Positions 1 to 13,200 of a stretch of DNA of 64,000 bases are shown piece after piece. Numbering within the stretch: the stretch's first letter is position 1; each line of letters opens with the position of its first letter. Origin of the DNA: Apodospora peruviana (taxonomy: Eukaryota; Ascomycota; Sordariomycetes; Sordariales; Lasiosphaeriaceae). Position numbers and translations under genes: made by a program. The notes below the pieces were generated by a model. The model searched no databases. It was not told the DNA's origin and saw nothing but the letters and a program-made list of their open reading frames with translations. The stretch is taken from positions 3,410,001 through 3,474,000 of the forward strand of contig JAUEDM010000001.1 in assembly GCA_033439685.1 (NCBI GenBank). Direction: 5' to 3'.

Positions 1-1855
1 AGGAGGTAGTAATTAAAGGGCGAAAGATTCGAAAGCTCGTCAATAAGTAACTGCGGCACGGTCTCGGAGCCCGCGCATTCTCTGGCAATCCTATCCTGGG
101 CGGCCTTCGGGAACAACTCGTCGGGCAACTCGCGAAGCCATGCCTTGAGCATAGAACCAATGATATTGATATCGTAGAGATCTGTTTGCTCGAATAGATC
201 CACGTCGCCCTCTATTACATATTAGTAGCTGTACTGTTGTATCTCGAGTATGCATGGGCAACATACCTTCGTCGAATTTGCGCTGCCACTTTTTGATCTG
301 TGGCCCGCTCCCGGGAACTCGGTATAAACCCTCCACATCGCTCCCTTTGTAATTAAGATAATCGATGGCTCTCCAGGGAAATGCGGGCATCCAAAACTCA
401 GTTTTGTCTCGTGACTCTTCTAGCCGCTTTGATATACGGGTCCTTCGTGTTTGCTCGACTAGCGGTAGGTTGAGAACCTTGAGAACATAGTGCTCATCGT
501 CCACTACCGGCTCCCTGTGTGTCATGCCATCGCCCCTGCCACCGCTGCCAAAGAAGCCTTTGCTGAGAATGCCGGCAGCTTTGCTGTTCTTGAGCCCGCT
601 CAGAAATGTCGAGCCGCTGTTCTCCTTGAGGGAAGAAGGCTGAAACCTATTGTGATTGTCTTGGTCTCTTCCCCTGCCGACGGAAGAGTCCCTGGTCTGG
701 GAGCGCTCCGCCGAGTGGTTCCTGACCGCCGAGGACATCATGTCCCGAAAGGATCTGTCGTGCGCGTTGATGGGCGCAGTTCTCAAGGGCGCTGCGGTGT
801 AAGCTCGTTCGGGTTCGTTGATTTTGATCGGGGCGCCAGCGAAGTCCCTGGGGCTCGGGCTATCCTTATTATCCTTGTCTTTAATCGACCTCGAGCGGTT
901 CAGGAGGGTAAAGGGCTTGGGTTTGCCCTTCTTCGAGCTCGCGGTATCGTACTCGGTGGAGGACGCTAACGACAATTCGGACCTGGAGGGGAGTGTTGGA
1001 ATGGGTTTGTGTGCCGAGTGCTCTGGATAAGCGGACGACTCTGTAAGGTGGAGACGACAAACGTTAGCACCGAGGATCAGCGACACGGGTGAACCGCATA
1101 TGGTCGCCTAACAGGCCAGAGGGAGGGAATGTTCCGAGCGACGCACCTGAATGCTTTGAAGATTGTTTTGACAGTGCCGGGTGGTCGGAGTCCCTCGACA
1201 TAGTTTCACTTCTAGACTCGATGTATTGGGGGGCGTTGAGCCGATCGGACGATTTGGTCGACTTCCCAAAGTGGAAGAAGAAGCCAGATTTAGAGGCCTT
1301 ATTCTCGTCGTGCCGCGGATGTCTGTGACTGGGGGCCTTTTGGGTGGGCGGTGAGTGGACGCGCTGGTCCAGTGACTGGTGTGTAGGAGAGGATAATGCC
1401 GGATAATAGTCGTCGTCGAGGGGAACTTGTGGTTGTTGGATCTGGTATTGCTGCTGCTGTTGCTGGTCGACTTGCTGCTGGTGGTCTTGCGGCTGGCGGT
1501 CTTGTTGCTGCTGCTGCTGCTGCTGCTGCAAGACGTCGGTAAGCTGCAGTGCCTGCAGCCCTCCGGCGCTTTCTGGTTTTTTCTGGCCGAACCGAAAAGG
1601 TGAGCGTGGGGACCGGGGCGACCTTGTTTCTGGCGGAATGGCAGTATTGGGGACGGTTTCACCAACACGAGAGTCGTCAACGGGGCGCATGGAATCCGCC
1701 AACGTAAGCGGCTGCGGTACGGTTTTGCGCCCCATATCCTCCAGGTGGCTCAGCGTAAGGTAGGGAACGTAGTGCAGTTCGGACCAACTACTGATGGGGT
1801 TGGGATATATCAGGCGTCCTCCGATTCGCACCGGCACCTTGTCGCAGGAGGCCAG
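1..1855 (-). CDS. RhoGAP-domain protein, 3' end outside window
   Basis: Predicted GTPase-activating protein for Rho-family GTPases, which control actin and polarity. Three exons are visible on the minus strand: 1147-1855, 267-1040 and 1-211, with introns 1041-1146 and 212-266 (GTGCGT..CAG, GTATGT..TAG). The first two thirds is low-complexity and Ser/Pro-rich, with a Gln-rich tract encoded near 1430-1540. The RhoGAP fold starts near 450; the arginine-finger segment GLYRVPGSG is visible, followed across the second intron by LYDINIIGSMLKAWLRELP, typical of the family. The frame runs off the left edge inside the domain. The 5' end is uncertain. The frame is open back to an acceptor at 1856-1858, so an unidentified upstream exon may exist; the first in-frame ATG is at 1735. 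The family call is secure; which Rho protein it acts on is unknown. Confidence 0.85.
1435..1540 (-). repeat. CAG/CAA-rich polyglutamine-coding tract
   Basis: Inside the RhoGAP gene, two Gln-rich runs, the second an uninterrupted (CAG)n-type array near 1503-1529, encode polyQ in the disordered N-terminal half. Such arrays often vary in length between strains. Confidence 0.8.
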
Positions 1856-4800
1856 CTGTCTGTGTCGTACACAGCAGTATCACAGCGTCGGAGCTTGCAG
1901 GGGAAAAATAGGCAGATTGTGGTCTGCGACAAATGAGCAATCACCCCAGAGGCACGGAGCACGGAAAGTCTTGCGTGCGACGCAGGTTAAGTTGAGGCGT
2001 GAAAGGTACGGATGGATGGGGTAGGCTGCGCTGATGAATGGAGAACAGAATCCCCTTTTTTGCGCAAGGCAAGCGCAAAAAGTGACATGGAATTGGGGGT
2101 GCAACGACGGCGACGGGATAGTGATCTGGGCAGAGAAGTCGCTTCTTCCCTTTACCGCCTACGATTGTATCGGGAGTAGAAGGTGAATGGGTGCGAGGGC
2201 TCGGCGGTGCAGCACCTCAGTCGCGAGCTGAAATTTGAGCCCTCGGGAACCTGCTCTGAATGTAAAGTATCCAATTGCAATTGTACGCAGCGGAATGCTG
2301 ATGGATCCGTAAGGCAGCCGAATCGAGTGAGTCTCAACCCTTGACCCGCTCCAAAATACCTGATCACCCAGAAAGGTGCGTGCACGAGGTCAGCAAATGT
2401 CGGTCGATGTCGCGATAACTCCTTTCGCTACAACGAATTGGCGACAGCCTCAACGGCTGCTTTAGCCAATGAAGCGGGGGTTCTGCAATTTGTTTCGAGT
2501 CTCAGTCCCCTATTCCTGCAGCTCACGTCGCGGTCGAGGGGCTCGTGGCTTGAACTGGACCTGACGTGCAGCAGCGACACGACGACCGATGCTCGAAACT
2601 CTCCAGATCCGAGGCTCGAATGTCGAATCGGCGTGCCTGGAGGTCCCAGACGGGGACGCCCTAGGTAAGTTGTTGTTCCCTGGTTCAGGCTTCAGCAGGC
2701 CAGTGGCCCAGCGGCTCGACTTTTGGCCTGGGGAATTCCAAGGTTCCAGAACAGATTTCTGAAACGGATTGCCAGAGCACTAACCGGCAGTGCAGGAATG
2801 TGTCATCAGGGGTCGGTTTGTTCTGCGGTAGAGATGTCTAGACGCCGGGTCGTTTTCCAGCACCGGCGGCGGCAGCAGTACGAGAGTGCATGGCGGGGCG
2901 AAGGTTTGGTTGCAATGCAGTTGGGGTTGCTCAGGTGAGAGTGAGGATGCGGGAGGTGGAGGTTCAAGCTCTTGATTCCGGGGCCGAAGAGCGTTTTAGT
3001 GACAGTGCCGGCCAACGGGAGGCTAGGGAGTCGATTGGCCAAACAATGTACAAGCAAATCTTGCAAGGCTCGAGCTCTCTCTCCGGAAAAAGGTGCCCTG
3101 ATGAGACTTTCCTCGCGACAGGCGAGACGATGCAGGGAGCGTGATGTTCAGCAAGGACTTTCTCAGGAAGCGCGCGCAGACGCCCCCTTTTCGCAAAGAA
3201 TGCCGGGTGGTTATCGCTATGTATGATGATGCAAGGCAACCTTCTTTGTTCTCGATCCAGGGCGGTCAAGAGAGCACCAGTGGTACCAGGTTCACGAGAA
3301 TGTTTGATGTGGCCGCATTTCGGTCCATCCCTTATTCTAGAGCTCCCTTTCCCCGTGTGCCGACTGAATGTATTGTAGTGGTATCAATGATAATGATAAT
3401 AAGTGACAAAAACCCCCATAGCGTCTAGAAAGCGGAATCTCAAATTCAATTCGTTGTTTGATGCGCTTTCTCATGGTCCTTCACCCTCCTGTCCCGTGCC
3501 TGTGACCCGTGAACTAGGGCGGGGTCAAAGTCGATCGTGCCGCTCGCAATTGACTTAGCTCAGGAACACAAGCCGACCCTGAAACGCATGCATTGTTTCT
3601 TGGCCAGTCATTCGCCGGTCAACCTCTTGACTCTGTCTGATTGTCTCTGAGGAAATATATCATCATAACATTGGCATCTTTGAACGATTCATGTCGTCCC
3701 CATTGCGTGCAGGCTTATTAAAAGCAAAGACTTTCTAAAGCCAGGATTGAGTGAAGGCAGTCCGGGCCATTGATGAAGCTGAATCCCAAGGCGGTGGTCT
3801 TGGTCTCGGGCCTCCCGCAAGGTCCGTGTTGGCGCTGCCGCTGCCGCTGCCGTAGCCGGCGCCATCCCGGGGAGTTGAGGTCAAGTTTCTCGGGCCAACC
3901 CCCTAGCCTCCCGCTCCCTGTCAGCCTGTCTGTCTTCGAGTGTCAACCGTAGGTAGTACTGGAACGCCACTGACCACAGTAATCTATTGCGCAATCATGA
4001 TCAGCTGCTAGGAGTGTGTTTCCTTCAGTCGATCTCTGCAACGCAAAACAATCTGGTGCAAGTGCCCCATTGAGGGTCATGTTGGTGGTCCCGTTATCCT
4101 ATCCTTGTTGCAGTCCCGGATCTAGAGAAGCTCCCAGATCATGGAAACGTGTGCTGCGCTGGGGAATGTCCAAGTTCCGGGTGGGCCCGTGATAGGGTTG
4201 CCAATGTTTGCTAGCCTCTAAGATATCACACCGTGCCTGCATTGCATGGGACCAAGCACGACGGGAGCCAAACCAGACCACATGTCGTCCTGCAGCCTCC
4301 GATTTGCCTGATCCGACGAGCTTCAGTTCTCGTCAAGGGTGATAGTAACTCGTCTGACCCAGCTTTCGGCACCTTGCACGTTTCTATCGCCGGCTTTGTT
4401 CTTGGGAACGGCAGGCAGGCGCGAAACAGACATGGGCAGATGCCGGTCTGCCGGAAGTCGCTCAAAGTAACGAGATCTCATCTCATCTCATCGATCCACC
4501 CTGCCTCGTGAGTTCGGTAGTATAGCCGGAACTAAACTCAGTTCTAGCTTACTAAATACACAGATAGCTCAGGTATGCAGTATTCATATCTATAGCCTCT
4601 AGAAAGTCTCAAGCTGACTTTGTTGCTGTATACGTGAGAATTATTTTGAGGATTGGAATCTGGTTGGGAACTTGGACGTAAGAAACAGGGAGCTGCCTGC
4701 GGCTTATGTAAGATTTGTCCACTAAAAGTCGGAACCCGGAACCCGGGGAGCTGGAAACCTGCGACTGCTCCTCCATCCATGTCCCGTGCACCAAATCGGC

Positions 4801-4869
4801 TCCGAGAACACGACTGATCCCCGTCCAGGGCTTCGGCAAGAGCAACTGCAACTGCAGATCGACCTCATC
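1856..4869. other. Gene-poor gap between RhoGAP gene and BET2
   Basis: About 3 kb with only short, mutually overlapping open frames that have no recognisable motif and no consistent splice pattern. It presumably holds the 5' part and promoter of the minus-strand RhoGAP gene and the promoter of BET2. A small run of TCATC units lies near 4476-4492. No RNA gene or mobile element was recognised. Confidence 0.5.
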
Positions 4870-5910
4870 ATGGCCGAAGCCTTCAAGAAGCTCCCCGAGA
4901 AGCTTCAGCTCGCCACGTCGGCGCACGTCAAGTACATTCAGAGCCTAGATACGAGGAAAGACGAGTATGACTACTGGCTTACGGAGCACCTGCGGCTTAA
5001 CGGACTCTACTGGGGCCTGACGGCGCTCCACCTTCTGGGCCATCCCGATGCCCTCCCGCGTGCTGAGACCATCGACTTTGTCCTGTCGTGTCAACATGAG
5101 AATGGCGGTTTTGGCGCTGCACCGGGTCACGATGCGCACATGCTCTCCACCGTCAGTGCGGTGCAGATTCTCGCGACCATAGATGCCTTTGATGACCTTG
5201 AGAAGCGCGGACGGGGCAAGGCACAGGTGGGGAAATGTGCGTCTCTCTCAGGTCCCGCCAAGATAAAGGCTCAAACTGACATGCTCCTAGATATCGCCAA
5301 CCTGCAAAATAGGCAGACCGGGACGTTTGCGGGCGACGAGTGGGGCGAAGAAGACACGCGCTTTCTCTATGGTGCCTTCAACGCCCTGTCGCTCCTGGGA
5401 CTTCTCTATTTAGTCGACGTCGACAAGGCAGTAGACCACATCGTCGCATGTGCCAACTTTGACGGCGGGTACGGCGTGAGCCCGGGTGCGGAGTCTCATG
5501 CCGGCCAAATCTTTACCTGCGTTGCGGCCTTGACCATTGCCGGAAGGCGAGGTCTCGTGGATGCAGATCGCCTGGGAAGGTGGCTGAGCGAGAGGCAGAT
5601 TGCTGGCGGCGGCCTCAACGGACGACCGGAGAAGAAGGAAGACGTCTGCTATAGCTGGTGGGTGCTGAGCAGCCTCGAGATGATAGGTAAAACACACTGG
5701 ATCGACCGGGACCAGCTCATAGGGTTTATATTGCGCTGCCAAGATACGGAGCGGGGAGGCATCTCTGACCGACCGGGTGACATGGTTGATGTCTGGCATA
5801 CCCTCTTTGGCATCACGGGATTGAGCTTGCTGGAATATCCGGGGCTCCAGCCCGTTGATGAGGTTTACTGCATGCCCAAGTCGACTATTGAACGGGTGCT
5901 GGGTCGGTGA
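4870..5910 (+). CDS. BET2: Rab geranylgeranyltransferase beta subunit
   Basis: Catalytic beta subunit of geranylgeranyltransferase II. It attaches geranylgeranyl groups to C-terminal cysteines of Rab GTPases in complex with the alpha subunit and Rab escort protein, in the cytosol. The protein is about 328 residues. It shows repeated prenyltransferase helices with the GGFG/GGYG/GGGLNGRP motifs. The zinc ligands are visible as Asp and Cys in EDVCYSWW and His in DVWHTLFG. A 54-bp intron (5237-5290, GTGCGT..TAG) must be removed to restore VGKYIANLQ; it contains no stop and keeps frame, so an unspliced reading also looks open. The start chosen is the first ATG (4870); upstream in-frame codons only offer GTG. 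The length matches the family. Confidence 0.93.
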   Translation: MAEAFKKLPEKLQLATSAHVKYIQSLDTRKDEYDYWLTEHLRLNGLYWGLTALHLLGHPDALPRAETIDFVLSCQHENGGFGAAPGHDAHMLSTVSAVQILATIDAFDDLEKRGRGKAQVGKCASLSGPAKIKAQTDMLLDIANLQNRQTGTFAGDEWGEEDTRFLYGAFNALSLLGLLYLVDVDKAVDHIVACANFDGGYGVSPGAESHAGQIFTCVAALTIAGRRGLVDADRLGRWLSERQIAGGGLNGRPEKKEDVCYSWWVLSSLEMIGKTHWIDRDQLIGFILRCQDTERGGISDRPGDMVDVWHTLFGITGLSLLEYPGLQPVDEVYCMPKSTIERVLGR

Positions 5911-7613
5911 ATATTAACTAATTTTTCTTTTCCCCAACGACGACCGCAATTGAACTTCGAATTGACTTGCGGCTTTGGCTATCCTCTTGCCGTCTAATAA
6001 GCTCCCGACTGCGCTTTGGTGTTGGACAGGATACAAGGTAAGAGAAGATCAACACTCTGTTGACTTTCCTCGGTTGTTTTCTGAGTGGTCTCATTCCGGA
6101 AAACATGGGGGGAAATAGAGACAATATCAACATGGATTTATGGTTGGCAAAGACTGTTTTTTCTGTTCAGGCGGTGTTATGTTCCAGGTTGTTATGATTC
6201 TGAGGTTCTTCAACCCTCCATGGTACCTGCCCTCAGACTACACTTGCGTTCTACTATCCATTGTACTTATCGGTATCCATTTCGATCTACCTTGACGAAA
6301 TGCCTAACATCGTCCAAGATGTTTCATTGATGTGACTGATTCCTTTTCCTGTCGAGTCCCAGCTGGTCCTGCACTACTCAATGTACCAACCCAGGTAGTC
6401 TCTTAATCGGTGGAAGGTTCCTATCTCTTGATCATTCTACTTAGGTGGGCATTTCCGTCGAAGCAGGACGATCTTCAAAGATAAGGTGAACGTGGTTGTT
6501 ATGTTGCAAAACACATAGATGTATCCGTGGACACCAGCCCTATGGCAAGGTTGTATTTCAATCCTATGTCTTTCACTCCAGCCTCTACTCTTTCATCCCA
6601 AGTCGGTTTCCACCTGATTACACGCTATGGTTCGGGAAACGCGTAGAGGTGCAAAGACGAGAGATTCTACGCGCCTTCCATGTGCTCCTGACTTCGGATG
6701 AGAGTGTCAGATAAACACCGAGACTCGCGTGGCAAGCTAACTGCAGTTGAAGCGCAATGGGTAAATCGTGGAATACACCAACATCGACTAGGTATCGACA
6801 TCGATCGCGCTTTCCGAGCTTTCATAGTTGAATACGGTCACCCGCAGCTTCCCAGATCAGGTGCTCAGGCAGCAAAGTGCAGAAACACCCCCAAGGAAAG
6901 AGCAGTCGTGCGTTCTTTCCCATCAGATCTCCGACGTGAGCCCGAGTCGCGCCTACCCACCTGACCTTCTACCATCTGCCCTCCGCTCTCCGCCTTTTGC
7001 CTTCTTCTCCCATTTTCTCATTTGATTTTCCTCGTCCTCTCTATCACTCGTCCCTTCTTTCAGCCCTGCCCTGGGTCTGACCTTCGTCCATCCCATCACG
7101 GTCTCCCTCACGCAGTACTCCTGCGTGCCGGGTCTTCTCGTGCCCAAGACCCGGGCTTTCGCTTGAAGCTCGTTATCTGCAGTATCTTGGAGCCTTGTGC
7201 TTGCTACCATCACCGACCTACCGAATTACCGACTTGTCTTTGATATGCTCGACTTCACTCAGGCCAATTGAGCAGTCTGCCAACTCGGCCCTGAAGCCAA
7301 AACAAGTCTTGGGCATCGCCAAGTCGTCACTGCTTTCGGGTTCAGGTACGTGGCAAGGGGCCCCAAACGCCCCTTATACCCCTTATACATGCTTCCAGCC
7401 CGAGTCTTACCTGCCGTTCCAGGGGACAAAGGGAACTTCAGCCGCCATTACTGGAACCCAGCCTCGTCCCAGAAGATTGGTTGATCCTGCAACTAGTCGA
7501 ATATCAAACCTCGTCCTGTCCTTTTGTAAGTCGATTTCCAGCCAGGCGGGACTGACGCAGTGCCCTGTGCATTCACGATACCATCCCCAGTACTGACTCC
7601 CACTTGCTAGATA
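5911..7613. other. Intergenic region with long CT-rich leader
   Basis: No credible gene. The left part should carry the 3' end of BET2. From about 6960 to 7613 the sequence is pyrimidine-rich, as in long fungal 5' leaders, and probably belongs to the transcript of the downstream zinc-finger gene. Confidence 0.5.
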
Positions 7614-9390
7614 ATGGCCGCTGTTGCACCCATGGATCTGGTGATCAAGAGCGAGCCTGCCTCCATTCCGCTTGAATGCACCATCTGTCCCAAGAAGCCA
7701 GCCTTTTCGGATGTCTCCCATCTCCTCACTCACATCTCCTCTAAAAGCCATCTATCCTATCAGTTCAAAGTCGAGTTGCGGTCAGACTCGGAGAGGGAAG
7801 CTCGGGAAGCAATTCAACTCTACAAAGAATGGTACGAGCGATATGGAATCAAGGCCCTTTTGGCAGACCGCATGGCAGCAAAGGAATCCAAGAAAACCGG
7901 CAAGAGAGTCCGATCCTCCAATGCAGGTGTAAGTCAACCTATAAGATATATTCTAGGCACGAACTGACAATCTCATTCAGAGCCAGCCTCAGGCCCCCGG
8001 AAGGCCAAATGATCGTATTAAGACCGAGCCAGGTGACTTTTCAGAGTCTGCCCAGGTTATGGGTCACTGGGGAAACGCGCATCCCTCGCACCATCTTCAG
8101 AATGCTCGCCGCGATTATTTTGAAGGTCAAGAGTACCAAACGCCAACGATGAGGCGGTCCCGGTCTGACTATTCTGTCCCCGGTACCCCAATCCACCGCC
8201 TGCCACCAAGATACGAAAGATGGGAAACGGAGACGACGACAAGTGCATTGGCGTCCGAGTCCACCGAGTTCGCAGAAGACGGTGAGTCTAGCAAGTTGAA
8301 GGGGGTCAGATATCCGGGCATGGGTCTGTTCGACTCCGCGAATGAAACGCAGAAGAGGATGCGAAACCAGCGGAAAGACGAGTCCGTTCTCAGGCTCATG
8401 GAACAGACTTCATGTGGAATTGAGCCGACCGAGTGTATCTGGACCGAAGACGGCGAGCTCCAGCGCCGGCGCGACATATATGCTACTCCGTCTGTTGTCG
8501 GCAGCCCGGTTCGTTTAATCCGCTACTCGTCATCTCTCTTGGTCTCACGTCGTTTCTAATGTGTTTGCTCTTATAGGAACGCGTGGTTGATGGCGGCGAT
8601 ACCCGCAAGAAGAAAAAAAACCGCCGCTCAACAGGCGGCATTCGACCGGCACGCCAGACCCGATCCTCAGCTCGCATCGCCCAGAACAAGACAATCTCAA
8701 AGAACCAGGGCGCCGAACTCAAAGGCTCTCCTCTCGCTCGAGATGACAACAGCCACAGTCATTCTTCTAGTCATAGTCACGGTGCCACGGACAGCTATGA
8801 CGTGTTTTGTGATCCTCCGAAGAACGGTCCTGGTAGGCACTATCTCCTAAAGATTGACACTTAGGTTTGATACTGACGCATCAGCAGCTCAAGAGAGCCC
8901 GCTGAATGAACCTGGGTCGGTTATTTCCGTTATTTCCCAACCGCTCACCCCAGGAGATTCGGTACTGATGATGCCTTTCAGCTTCGGGCTTCGAAATCGC
9001 CAGGCCTTGCAGTCCATGAACTCCAATATCGGGATGGGATCTCCACTATCGAAGCCCCCAAAGAACACCTCTCATCAGTATTTTCCGACTAGAGACAGTG
9101 GCTCGGCGTCTTTTCCGTCCCACACCTCTACTCTCGCCCACCCCTTTTTCCACTCGCAACATGCTGGGAACTTCAATCCCTTGTATACTCAGTCGAGACC
9201 GGGCTTTTTCCATCCTTATCATGCTTATCCCAACTACGGACTGGAGCCGAAGCCTGTCACACAGGGTTTTCAGCCGATCAACAATGCGATGAACCATAAT
9301 TTGGGCAGCATGTCTTTCAATTCGTTCAGCACATCCTACACATCCGATTCACCCCACGACCGTGTCCATCATCCCGAGTTCGACATTTGA
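7614..9390 (+). CDS. C2H2-type zinc-finger protein, function unknown
   Basis: Four exons (7614-7928, 7981-8508, 8577-8832, 8885-9390) give a 534-residue protein. A single zinc finger lies at the N-terminus: Cys22-x2-Cys25, then His40-x5-His46, a wider His spacing than in classical DNA-binding fingers and closer to U1/matrin-like fingers. The rest is mostly disordered: a basic region around KKKKNRRS, a Ser-His run, and a C-terminal Tyr/Phe/Asn-rich tail. Two matches to the sumoylation consensus (IKSE at residues 11-14 and IKTE) are visible. The start ATG follows a long CT-rich leader. I do not recognise the ortholog. A nuclear nucleic-acid-binding role is inferred from the finger and basic patch only. 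The first and third introns have clear sites (GTAAGT, GTAGGC); the second uses GTTCGT and is less certain. Confidence 0.75.
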
Positions 9391-10273
9391 CTTCGGCTCA
9401 GGGTTCTTGGGCCATTGCCGACGATTGTTCCGAGGCTCGAACAGTGCGAGAGCGTATCAAGTACCTACCTGTTGTGGGATACGTAAATCAATCATTATAC
9501 CCCGGACACTTGGAACGCAGCAAGAAGAGCATCCGACAAGAAGAGGTGACCAACTAAGGCGGAAAATGAAGAATTCGCCCTTTACTGTTTTTCCTCATTG
9601 GAAGACTTTTGAGTTTATCATCACGAGGGCGGCTTGGTGCCAGAACAGATCTTGCTCCAAGTTAGCTCTGCCACGATCCCATTGGAGGATCGTGACTCCA
9701 TTGCCTTGGAAGGCAGTTACTCGGATTAGGAAGTCGAGGGGTAAGTATTAATGAGTGACTGTCTCCGGCGGAAGGCATTGGGCCCTAGGCGGGTGGAAGC
9801 CCTTCCCGAGATCACACTATTCTGGACGCAAAACATGATCTTTTCTCGGTTCATTAAGCCCTATCTTCAAGATATTTCCAGAACTCTGTGGGCAAGAGTT
9901 GGTGAAGGAAACCACCACTATTATTTAACTTAGCATTGGGCTTTCTTTGGTCGACAGCTCGTTATAGAGTGTGAACGACATAGGTTTCTGATTTCTGGCA
10001 TTCAGGTCTTCAACAGGCATGTCTCTTTTTGTTTTCTGACAATGGACCCTCGATCAATGTATTTTCGTGGCTGCGGTAGACTTTCGAGCTCACCGCACCA
10101 GACAAATGGGAAGGCACACTGCGGCATGTATTTTCACTCAGGGTTCGTCTAGATGACGTGTAATTAGGTATGTAGCCAATGACTACTAGCACTAAGGGTC
10201 GCCTATCAAATACATCAATCTGCCAACATAAGATGCAAAACTTCGTAAACAGCACTGAGTCCCTATGACGTGG
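9391..10273. other. Convergent intergenic region
   Basis: About 880 bp between the 3' ends of the zinc-finger gene (+) and MSH3 (-). It should hold both 3' UTRs. No gene or repeat was recognised. Confidence 0.5.
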
Positions 10274-13200
10274 CTATAGCTGCTCAATGCTCGAGATGAG
10301 ATGATCTAGCTGGTCTGCACCGTCACCCCCTCCGGGCGGCGCTCCTCGCCCACCGAGCACGTCCGCCATCAGCCTCGCCGCGCCCTGCAGCCGACGCACC
10401 TTCACCTTGTCTTCCATCTCGCGCGACTTGTGGGCCGCGACGTCAATGACCTTGCGCGGGATACGCGCAAGCCGCGCCACATTGAGGCCGTACGAGCGGT
10501 GCGCCACGCCGTCGGCGACTTCATACAGGAAAGTGATTTCCTCGTCATCTTCTGTCCCGTCGTCGTCGCTGTCATCGTTGCTCCCTGCACTAGTAGTTAT
10601 ACATTTCTGATCGTTGCTGCTGCGCTTTTGGGCCGCGGTGAAGCGCATGTGGACGCAGCGGACACGGCCGTCGCCGAGGCCCTGGGCGACACGCGCGAGG
10701 CTCTGATAGTGTGTGATGAAGAGAGTCAGACACTTTGTCTCGCGGACGACGTGCTCGAGAACGGCGTGGGCGATGGCGGCGCCGTCGTGGGTGCTGGTGC
10801 CGCGGCCCAGTTCGTCAAGGACGACGAGCGAGCGCGGGGTTGCGGACCGCAGGATGGAAGCCGTCTCGGACACCTCGACCATGAAGGTGCTCTCGCCTGC
10901 GAAAAGGTTGTCCCGCGCGCCCATGCGGGTGTGGATGGCGTCGGAGAGGGTCAGGCGCATCGCTGTTGCCGGGACGAAGGAGCCGATCTGCGCGAGCAGG
11001 ACGAGCAGGGCGACCGCGCGCACGTAGCTGGACTTGCCGCCCATGTTGGGGCCCGTGATCAGGTGGGCTAGGGGCGCGGGCGAGGAGAGGGAAGTCGTGA
11101 AGGGGATGTACCCGTTGGGCAGCGTGTGCTCGGCGATCGGGTGGCGGCCTTCGGTGATGGCGATGGTGGGCGGTGTTGAGGAGGACAGGAAGGTGGGCTT
11201 TCTGTAGCCTGGCAGCGCGGCCACCTGGGCAAGCGAGAGTAGACAGTCCAGCGTCGCGAGAGAGGCGATGGCGTCGCGGAGGGGTTGGTATTCGGTCGCG
11301 ATGGACTGGAGCAAAGCGGTGAAGGCCGAGTCGCACCCGGCCGCGAGGGCTTCCTTGTGCTGGTCGCGCTCGTTCATCAGGCGCATCACCTCGGGGGTGT
11401 GGAAGCGCGAGAGCTTCTTGGTGCCGCTTATTTTTGCCCAGGACGCCGGGACGTGCTTGAGGTCGGTGTTGGGGACCTCGATGAGGTATTCGATCCCGGC
11501 CACGGTGGTGTAGGTCACAGGGGTCTTTTTGGATAGTTTGGCTGCTGCCTCCTTCCGGTGGGCGTCCAGATCCTGCTCTACAGCGGCAATCCCCAACTTA
11601 TGGGTCGTGATGTCATCCGTCTCTTCCTCTTCCCTGAAGAAGGCGTATTTATCGTCTTTTCTGGCTGCTTCGGGGTTGATTTTGTCGAGAAATGACGTTA
11701 CGATCTCCCCGATAGCGGGCAGTGAGGCGATGGCCTGGCTGATTAGTGGTGACTTGAAGCCTGTGTCTGCTGGCGACTTCACCCTGGCGAACTCCATGGA
11801 GATCTTCTGCAGGGTCTGGAGGGTCGACAAAAGTTCTGGGCGCGTGCATTTTCCGTAAAAGATGCGGATTAGACTGCGCTCCAGGTCGGCTCTGATCGAG
11901 TGGAGCATGCCGGCAACCTTGTCGACTTTGACGGTCGACTGGTTATCGAGGAGCTCCTCGACTGCCGAGACACGCTCTTCAAGGCGCTGCTGGTCGAGTA
12001 AGGGGCGACCAATCCACTTTCTCAGCTGCCTCTGGCCAAAACGGGTCTTGGTTTTGTCGAGAGCCCATAATAAGCTCCCCTTCTCAGTATGGTCCGTGGC
12101 ATTCCTGTACACCTCGAGGCTCTCTAGAGTAGTTCCGTTGATCAACATATGTTGACGTGTGCTGAATGACTGAAAGTATTTCGTCAAATCAAAGATGTGT
12201 TCCAGGCCATATTCGGTCAGATGGGTGATCATGGCCGACAGACATATCGTTACAGCTTCGGGAAGGTGGAGGACTTTGTCGAGCAGAGTGGCCGAACGTT
12301 CATCGTTCTCCTTCATCTTGCCAGCATAGAACTGCGTGACATGAGAATAGGCCTCGGCTGCCATCGTCTTACTCTTAGGGATCCGCTCCACACGAGATCT
12401 GTCGCCGAAAACATTTGTGCTGCTCCCAGAGAGATGCTGCACGAGCTTGTTGGTGGCCTTGGTAAGATCGCCGACAACGAGAAACTCGCAAGGAGATATG
12501 TGAAGAAGCCGGGTCTCAATCTCACGCCTCATAAAGCCGTCTTCGAAGTTGTCGTAGATGATATCTCCAGTTGCTGGCTGCACAGCAATAAGGCCAACAT
12601 CAACTTTCTCGTCTGTCCCAGATCCCTTGCCTGCAGACTCGGTTAAGCAGAGCAAGTAGCCCCCGGACACAGATCCCGTGCCCTCTCCAGGTTGGTCTAG
12701 TTCACCGTTCTCGTCGATGTATGTTCCCTTGGTGTAAATATTTGTGAGTTTGCGCACGAAGGGTGCGTTACGATTGTCGCCGGCCTTCTTCAGCGCCGCC
12801 GTCTCGATCTGACGAACGACACCGACCTTGTGTCCAGCAGCAACTAGACGCTTCGCATGAACTGGCAAGCGGTGAACGGGTATACTCGCGGAGGCGAATC
12901 GGTCGAGATGCGCTTCGGAGGGATCTATTTGAATGTTAGTGGGCTGAGGCAAGTTTAGTGTGCAACGCGAAGGGTGTATTCGGCTTACGTTCGTCATATC
13001 TGAACTTGCCGGGGATACACATAATGCTCAGCTCCTTGGCCGCAATGCGGGCATCTTCACCGAAGAACTTGAATTTGTACCCAACCTCGACAATCAACAC
13101 CGTGTCCATGTGCTTCCTCTTGATGTCCAAGAACTGCACCTCCATCGGAGTCAACTTGCCGGTCTTGGCACCTTTCCTTTTGGCCTTGGTTGGAATTGGG

